From CBDDFV01 sp965227335 (GTDB taxonomy: Bacteria > Planctomycetota > Phycisphaerae > Phycisphaerales > SM1A02): a stretch of 64,000 bases of DNA. This document shows, one piece after another, positions 60,101 through 64,000 of this stretch. Position 1 is the stretch's first letter, and each line of letters starts with the position of its first letter. The stretch lies in assembly GCA_965227335.1 (NCBI GenBank), contig CBDDFV010000012.1:496001-560000 (forward strand), written 5' to 3'. The notes under the pieces were generated by a model. That model made no database searches, had not been told where the DNA came from, and was given only the letters and a program-made list of their open reading frames with translations. Both the position numbers and the translations under genes were made by a program.

Positions 60101-60856
60101 ATGCACGCCGCCCGACTGGTGGGTGAGCACGATCGTGCGCCATGGTCCGACCTCGCCGGCGCTGGTGTATCGATACCGCGCCTCGACCCGCTGCTCGTCG
60201 GGGCCCTTCGTCACTTCGGCCCGGAGCAGCAGCGTCCGGCCGCGCGGGAAGACGCGCTGGTCGCCGACGACGTCGGTCATCATGGAGGCGACGCCCGTGC
60301 GGGCCGGCCACTTCGCGCCGCCGTACGGGGCGAGCATCCGCGACAGACCGGTGCCGAGACCCTGGGGCGTGAGGAGGGCGATGGTGAGGACGAGCACGAG
60401 CGCGGCCCCGAGTCCGCCGAGATCGCGGAGGGCGCCGCGCGAATCCGTCAGCGCCGACATCGATTCCCCCGCGAGGCGCGACTGCACATCGGCGACGCTG
60501 CGGGCGGCGAGCGGGTTCTCCTGGTCCATCCCCGCCATCGCGAATTCGACGCTGGAGGCGAGTCGGCCCCGCACCGCCGGCAGCAGCCGTTCGGCCCGGA
60601 GCGCGAGCTGCGTCAACGTCGGTCGGAACCGCACCGCGGGAGCGAGGTAGCGGACGACGCCGGCGGTCACGCCGCCGATCCCCGCGAGGAGCAGGGCGAG
60701 GCGCATCGGAGCGGGAAAGCGGAGCAGAAAGTCGAGTCCGATCGCGACGAGCAGGCCGACGATCGTCAACGCCGCGATCCGCCCGACCCGCTGGGCGACC
60801 AGCAGACGACGGCTTCTCCGTTGCAGGCTTTCGAGTTGTCGGATCACGTCGCGCAT
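57116..60856 (-). CDS. DUF4175-like membrane protein, long coiled coil with GQ-rich linker
   Basis: A 1246-aa protein. The N-terminal 150 residues have two or three hydrophobic segments (IAALTIVGLLVAIGLDFLLRF, LALLLAGIGGVTAGVV, LGAALVLVLTIALLT). Residues about 170-570 are a periplasmic beta-rich region (TVTVPKL-like strands, EDRPPTATITRPESDGVI). Residues about 570-690 and 770-1190 are long Gln/Glu/Arg-rich helices (RRDEILARYRELAEEEVAL), with a Gly/Gln/Pro-rich linker coded at about 58716-58915. This layout resembles DUF4175/TIGR02302 proteins of unknown role. It overlaps the polyQ gene by 4 bp and lies 167 bp from the next gene to the right. The helices suggest a scaffold. Confidence 0.78.
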   Translation of the reverse strand: MRDVIRQLESLQRRSRRLLVAQRVGRIAALTIVGLLVAIGLDFLLRFPAPMRLALLLAGIGGVTAGVVRYLAPAVRFRPTLTQLALRAERLLPAVRGRLASSVEFAMAGMDQENPLAARSVADVQSRLAGESMSALTDSRGALRDLGGLGAALVLVLTIALLTPQGLGTGLSRMLAPYGGAKWPARTGVASMMTDVVGDQRVFPRGRTLLLRAEVTKGPDEQRVEARYRYTSAGEVGPWRTIVLTHQSGGVHERLVDTNADAIELYFVTEDDASARERVRLAPPPAVVRATLVATPPSYASGRTPPVTLELGPGVDARSTTETPLLIGSAVDLTFQLNKTLPGPADANDAAWLTQVFGWPADVPVELTVDDGETSRWRLRWRLMQTRDLELNLVDEFGLENSEQISYRIVAAEDRPPTATITRPESDGVILPTAVVELTAGARDDVGLGRLALEARRQPASGPNQGVLEDDPAWSKNLDVDAPAATLDAELDLTPLNLQEGDIVVLEAIASDIYDLDGDRHDDVRSSPRRLRVLSELEFATRLRQDLAGVRQQAIRTEGRQAELQDDVIDRGVEPGAARAQAQIAERIAEQREALDELARRMNENRLEDEQLDRLIQQAGDLLDFAGRAANEAVTQLNERAAENADAARNADAQGQPGQPGQPQPGEEGQAGQEGQQGQQGQQPQGQQGQEGQQGQQGQEGRDGQAPGEQEPAEGAEGEDEPEDDDFGVREPTEEDRPVVDAQQKVREELSDLIKLLDRDEDTWVIQRQLESLLEEQRQLAADTADLARQTLGRSSDELTPAELTELEMIEQRQRDLAEKPRQLNEELRDRADAMDDVDPGAADRMRRAADSGEESQVDRAMEQAAQDVGQNRLGNAQQAQQEAIDALEQMQRAMQEDERARAEQLLRQLASLDESIERLIVVQENEIVALNQARDRNDFSGRDRAMIRLTQNTQAVAAEARAMGQSAARIARTLDRAADAQGAAVAALRARPIADLDAEEAEERALERLREAKTLAEEMQQQIEEQEAERRRDEILARYRELAEEEVALRQATLDLQALEQLDRRALVEARRLAAKQEEIAAALHDMRATTEEIANSSIFDFVHEMIDQRAETIVSRLREGGVDVGVTDDEQLIADSIGRLVAALEDEQRDPDDPFDQEQQEGGEQQGGQGGAPPLIPPTAELKLLRGVQEQIYNQTKDLDQRADLDAGARRDRLRDLGQRQRELLELGREMIENLSNPGPEGGR

Positions 60857-61023
60857 GAGCGGAGCTCCGTCTCATGAAGAATGGCCGACCGCGCCGTCGC
60901 GCGGACGAAAACGGTCGACGGCGGACGCCTCCCGAAGAAGCGTCGTCCATTCGACGCCGCGGCTTCATCGGAAGCGCGGCGGGTCCGGGAACAACGCGTG
61001 GGGCGTGTCCCGCGGACCGGGGG
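60857..61023. other. gap inside the leftward gene series
   Basis: 167 bp between the DUF4175-like gene and the VWA/GATase-like gene. No gene, clear promoter, hairpin or repeat was recognised; it may just hold a leader for the downstream part of the series. Confidence 0.5.
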
Positions 61024-63366
61024 TCACACGAGCCGGATCACCTTCCGGCCGACCCATTCACAGGTCAGGGCCAGCAGCACCAGCATGAACGCCAGCGGGC
61101 TGTCCCAGATCGATTCCACCAGCGACGTCACCGTGGTCACCGACCGATTCGGCAGCAACTCCGATGACGACGCGAGATTCGGCAGGTCGCTCGGGGCGAG
61201 CACTCGTCCGCCCGTCTCCGTCGCCAGCGACGCGAGAAGGGCGTGATTCGTTTCCGGCCGACGCAGTTCATCGTCCGGCGGCAGCACTTCAATCGGCGCC
61301 TGAAGGTCGAGATCCGCGAGACGCGGATCAGTCACGCGGGCGATCAGTTCGCCCGCCGCGTCCGGCACGTAGGTCCGCCCGTATCGCGCGGCGCCGCCCT
61401 CGACGCGGGGGAGGCGCAGCTCCCCGACGATGTCGCCCGCCGCCGTCTCGATCGTCACCGCGATCTCGCGCGGCTCCGCGTCAAGCAGCGCGGCGTCGAG
61501 AATACGCACGTCGAGCCGCACCGGCTGCCCGGTTGACAGTCGGCGGGGCGAGGCGATCAGCTCCGCGCCGGAGTCGGCGCCGACCACGCGGTCGCGTCCG
61601 AGCATGCGGATCATCTGGACCCAGAACTGCTCCGGCAGCAGCTCGCCGCGCCCGAAACGCCAGCGCCAGATCTCGTCGGTCGCGACGTAGATCGTCTGGC
61701 CGGCCCCGTAGCGCATGTGCATGACGAGCGGAACGGGATCCTGGCTGCTGCTGGGTTCGTGCGATTCGGCCAGCACCTCGACCGCGGGCTTGAGCCGGCC
61801 CCGGTCGACCTGCTGAGCGAACTGCAGCTGCGCCCAGTCCTGACGCGGGTCGAGCAGTTCGCTCGGCCAGCCGCCCTCGCTCTCCGCGGTCGTGAGCTGC
61901 AGCACGCCGAGACGATCCGCGAGCGGCGTCGGGGCCATGAACACCGGACGATCCACCCGCCCCAGCGAAAGCGAACCCCGCATCGGCAGGAGATCCGCCA
62001 GCGCGGCGCCGGTGTACGTGTTCGGCGTGTTGTACATGCCCCCGATCCACAGCAGACCGGCCCCGTTCGAGGCGACATGCTCCCGCATCATCTCGAACTG
62101 TTCGTTCGTGAAGAAGGGCGCCGGCACGTCGCCGATGATCATCACGTCGAACGCCGCGAACTCCTCGGGGGAGCGGGGCAGCCGCGTGATCGGCACGTTG
62201 CCTTCCTGCGCAAAGTCGCGGTCCGCCGAGAGCAGCATCACCGAACTCTCGATCGACTTCTCGCGCACCAGCAGGTCCTTGAGGAACCGGTACTCCCAGC
62301 GCGGATAGCCGTCGATGTAGAGCACCCGAAGCGGTCGGTCGATGAGCTCGATCGCGAAGGAGCGCGTGTTGTTCTCGGGCACGAGGTCGGCCTGCGCGGC
62401 GTCGATCTCGACCCGCCAGCTCGTCTCGCCGGCGAGGTCCGGCTCCGCCGTCAGCGTGATCTCCGAACCGTCCGCTTCGTCGGTCGTCGTCTCGTCGAGC
62501 ACCTCGCCCGTCAGCGCATCGACCAGACGCACGGTCGCCGACAAGGTTCCGCCCGCGCCCACCGCGTCGAGTTCCACCGTGATCGGCACCTTGTCGCGGA
62601 CGAACGCGCGGCTCGGGGCGTCAATGCGTCGAATCGCCAGGTCGCCCACCGCGTCTTCCGCGCCGAGCGGAGCCACATGCACACGCACCGATTCGGCCTG
62701 CAGGCGTCGGATGAGCGCACGGGTCGGCGGATCCGGGGTCTGACCGTCGCTGAAAAGGACCACGCCGCTCAGGCGACGCGCGGCGGCGCGTTGCAGCGCC
62801 TGTTCGAGCGCCGCGTTCAGACGCGTGCGCTTCCCGTCCGCTTCGCCGAGCCACGTCGAGGGCGGGGGCGTGTCGTCGACGGTCGCGCCCGGGGTCGGCG
62901 TCAGCTCGAACGCGCCGCGGTGGAAGCCCATCCAGATGAGCTGACGGTTCTCGTCGATGGCGGTCCAGGTGTCAGCCGCGTCGTCGAGCCAGGCCGCGAG
63001 TTGTTCATCGCGGGTCTGTCGGGCGCCCGGCGAGCCCTGATCAGCGACGCCCATGGAGGCGCTGCGGTCGACGAGGACGAGCACCCAGTCTTCTTCGACG
63101 GATTCGCGCGGCAGTTCGATGGCGGGTCCGCTGACGAGGATGCAGACGAGCAGGAGCACGACGGTGCGGGCGCCGGCGAGAGCGACCCGGCCGCCGCGCC
63201 GACCTTCGAGCCGCGCGTACGACCACGCCGCGAATCCGGCCAGCGCGAAGACGATCAGGGCCCACGTCCAGCCCGGCCAGGGGCGCTCCCACGTCAGCCG
63301 CAGGCCTTCCGCGCCGGCGGGGATGACGTCGAGATCGAGCAGCCAGCGAACGAACGCGTTGTTCAT
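61024..63366 (-). CDS. membrane protein with VWA-like and glutamine-amidotransferase-like domains
   Basis: A 780-aa protein with two N-terminal hydrophobic segments (TWALIVFALAGFAAWSY, TVVLLLVCILVSGPAIEL) and a C-terminal one (SPLAFMLVLLALTCEWVG). Residues about 85-250 form a von Willebrand A-like domain with the metal-site signature DRSASMG. Residues about 370-600 (VLYIDGYPRWEYRFLKDLL, DVMIIGDVPAPFF, GAGLLWIGGMYNTPNTYTG) resemble a class I glutamine-amidotransferase-like domain of the sort seen in planctomycete VWA proteins. This pair is typical of BatA/MoxR-linked envelope proteins. It overlaps the upstream partial gene by 4 bp. Function is unknown. Confidence 0.85.
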   Translation of the reverse strand: MNNAFVRWLLDLDVIPAGAEGLRLTWERPWPGWTWALIVFALAGFAAWSYARLEGRRGGRVALAGARTVVLLLVCILVSGPAIELPRESVEEDWVLVLVDRSASMGVADQGSPGARQTRDEQLAAWLDDAADTWTAIDENRQLIWMGFHRGAFELTPTPGATVDDTPPPSTWLGEADGKRTRLNAALEQALQRAAARRLSGVVLFSDGQTPDPPTRALIRRLQAESVRVHVAPLGAEDAVGDLAIRRIDAPSRAFVRDKVPITVELDAVGAGGTLSATVRLVDALTGEVLDETTTDEADGSEITLTAEPDLAGETSWRVEIDAAQADLVPENNTRSFAIELIDRPLRVLYIDGYPRWEYRFLKDLLVREKSIESSVMLLSADRDFAQEGNVPITRLPRSPEEFAAFDVMIIGDVPAPFFTNEQFEMMREHVASNGAGLLWIGGMYNTPNTYTGAALADLLPMRGSLSLGRVDRPVFMAPTPLADRLGVLQLTTAESEGGWPSELLDPRQDWAQLQFAQQVDRGRLKPAVEVLAESHEPSSSQDPVPLVMHMRYGAGQTIYVATDEIWRWRFGRGELLPEQFWVQMIRMLGRDRVVGADSGAELIASPRRLSTGQPVRLDVRILDAALLDAEPREIAVTIETAAGDIVGELRLPRVEGGAARYGRTYVPDAAGELIARVTDPRLADLDLQAPIEVLPPDDELRRPETNHALLASLATETGGRVLAPSDLPNLASSSELLPNRSVTTVTSLVESIWDSPLAFMLVLLALTCEWVGRKVIRLV

Positions 63367-64000
63367 GTCGCGGCCTCCTCGGATGTGGTGGAGCGAAGGG
63401 TCAGGGTCGGGGTGAGACCCATGGCCTGACTCACGGAGCCGCCCAGGCCCGCCGCGCGATCACGGACGTAGGCGTGGCTGAACCAGCGGGCGAGAATGGT
63501 CTCGATCACCACGAGGACGAGGAGCAGCCAGAGCGCGGCGGCGGCGAGGGGCGAACCCGTCTCCGCCGTGGCGAGGGCCGCGGTCATCGCATCCCGATCC
63601 GCGAACGCGAACTCGCCCGCCCGCGCCAGCCAGTCCTTCACTGCGTTCGGCGACTGCACCGCGGTGCGTCCGGCGTTGACGTCCACGTTCGCGACCGCGA
63701 GTCCGACGCGTTGTCCGGCGCCGTCGCGCAGTTCGTACACGCCGGCCGCGGCGAACGCTTCATCCGGCCGGCCGTTCGCGTCCAGCGCGATCGACGTCGC
63801 GGCGCCGTCCGACGCGACGAGCTCGACCGCCGTCGGCGGCGCGCCGAGGGCGGGCTGATCGCCGACCGTGGCGTCGCCGGCGGACCGCGCGAGGCTGAGG
63901 CCCTGGCGAATCGTCTCGTGGAAGAGCGGCACCATGAGCGGCTTGCTCGGCAGGTTGCTCCACGTGAGCTGCGGGGCGGTGGCGATGTAGATGATCAGGC
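63363..64000 (-). CDS. BatA-type membrane protein, C-terminal part (5' end outside window)
   Basis: Only the last 212 codons are in the window; the frame is open to the right edge. The visible part reads IATAPQLTWSNLPSKPLMVPLFHE at its start (the window-edge end), then a beta-rich periplasmic region (VYELRDGAGQRVGLAVANVDV) and a transmembrane helix (LAAAALWLLLVLVVIETILARWFSHAY) near its end. The arrangement of a periplasmic beta region before a late transmembrane helix fits the C-terminal half of BatA-like aerotolerance-type proteins. An internal ATG at 63935 is not the start: coding continues to the right edge. It overlaps the next gene by 4 bp. Confidence 0.72.
   Translation of the reverse strand, partial: LIIYIATAPQLTWSNLPSKPLMVPLFHETIRQGLSLARSAGDATVGDQPALGAPPTAVELVASDGAATSIALDANGRPDEAFAAAGVYELRDGAGQRVGLAVANVDVNAGRTAVQSPNAVKDWLARAGEFAFADRDAMTAALATAETGSPLAAAALWLLLVLVVIETILARWFSHAYVRDRAAGLGGSVSQAMGLTPTLTLRSTTSEEAAT

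Noticed and set aside
58421..60877. 818-codon plus-strand frame opposite the DUF4175-like gene
   Set aside because: Part of it is a Leu-rich run produced by the complement of CAG/CCG-type codons; the minus-strand gene is coherent and coupled to its neighbours.

Overview
The window is GC-rich bacterial chromosome, densely coding, and looks like Planctomycetota, most likely class Phycisphaerae. The evidence is indirect: eight secreted products (one a pseudogene) end in or carry calcium-loop dockerin-type repeats of the form DxNxDGxVDAxDLAxLLAxWG; there is a HYExAFE-family protein, an ECF sigma factor of the planctomycete-expanded type, Cys-rich 'GACC' repeats, and a long operon of BatA-like, DUF4175-like and squalene-cyclase-repeat proteins. 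No rRNA gene or species marker is present, so the class is an inference.

Layout. 1-6.0 kb: secreted collagen-like, astacin and reprolysin-like proteins around an orphan ECF sigma factor. 6.0-6.5 kb: a non-coding 140-bp tandem repeat and a purine-rich tract. 6.5-9.9 kb: nitrilase, Cys-rich dockerin protein, a broken dockerin gene and a LolA-like/TlpA-like fusion. 9.9-14.1 kb: type II NADH dehydrogenase, a lipoprotein, SucD and an MBL-fold hydrolase. 14.1-17.2 kb: dnaA, a strong oriC candidate with DnaA boxes, and mutM. 17.4-22.2 kb: MoxR ATPase, glycosyltransferase, glycogen-debranching-type enzyme, AhpD-like protein. 22.5-34.7 kb: dockerin proteins, MurJ, HYExAFE protein, small envelope proteins, a degenerate caspase-fold-like protein, an S9 peptidase and a TIM-barrel-like hydrolase. 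34.7-41.8 kb: threonylcarbamoyl-AMP synthase, TolC-like protein, an SH3-like protein, tRNA-Ala(UGC), a methyltransferase and a ChaN-like lipoprotein. 42-45.4 kb: M14 carboxypeptidase and trpD. 45.5-48.4 kb: a three-gene type III polyketide operon (methyltransferase, flavoprotein, chalcone-synthase-like enzyme). 48.5-53.9 kb: DNA polymerase III delta-prime, ComEC, a Tat-exported Gfo/Idh/MocA oxidoreductase. 53.9-64 kb: one long leftward gene series for envelope-associated proteins, cut by the window end.

Together these suggest a heterotroph that exports many peptidases and tagged surface proteins, next to the chromosomal origin. The most unusual cross-cutting signal is promoter geometry: about thirteen genes lack a Shine-Dalgarno sequence and instead carry a -10-like hexamer (TAnnnT or GATGCT) 6-8 nt before the start codon, as expected for leaderless mRNAs. 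Other points for follow-up are the oriC, the polyketide operon, the 140-bp repeat, the pseudogene and the caspase-fold-like protein that lacks a catalytic cysteine.
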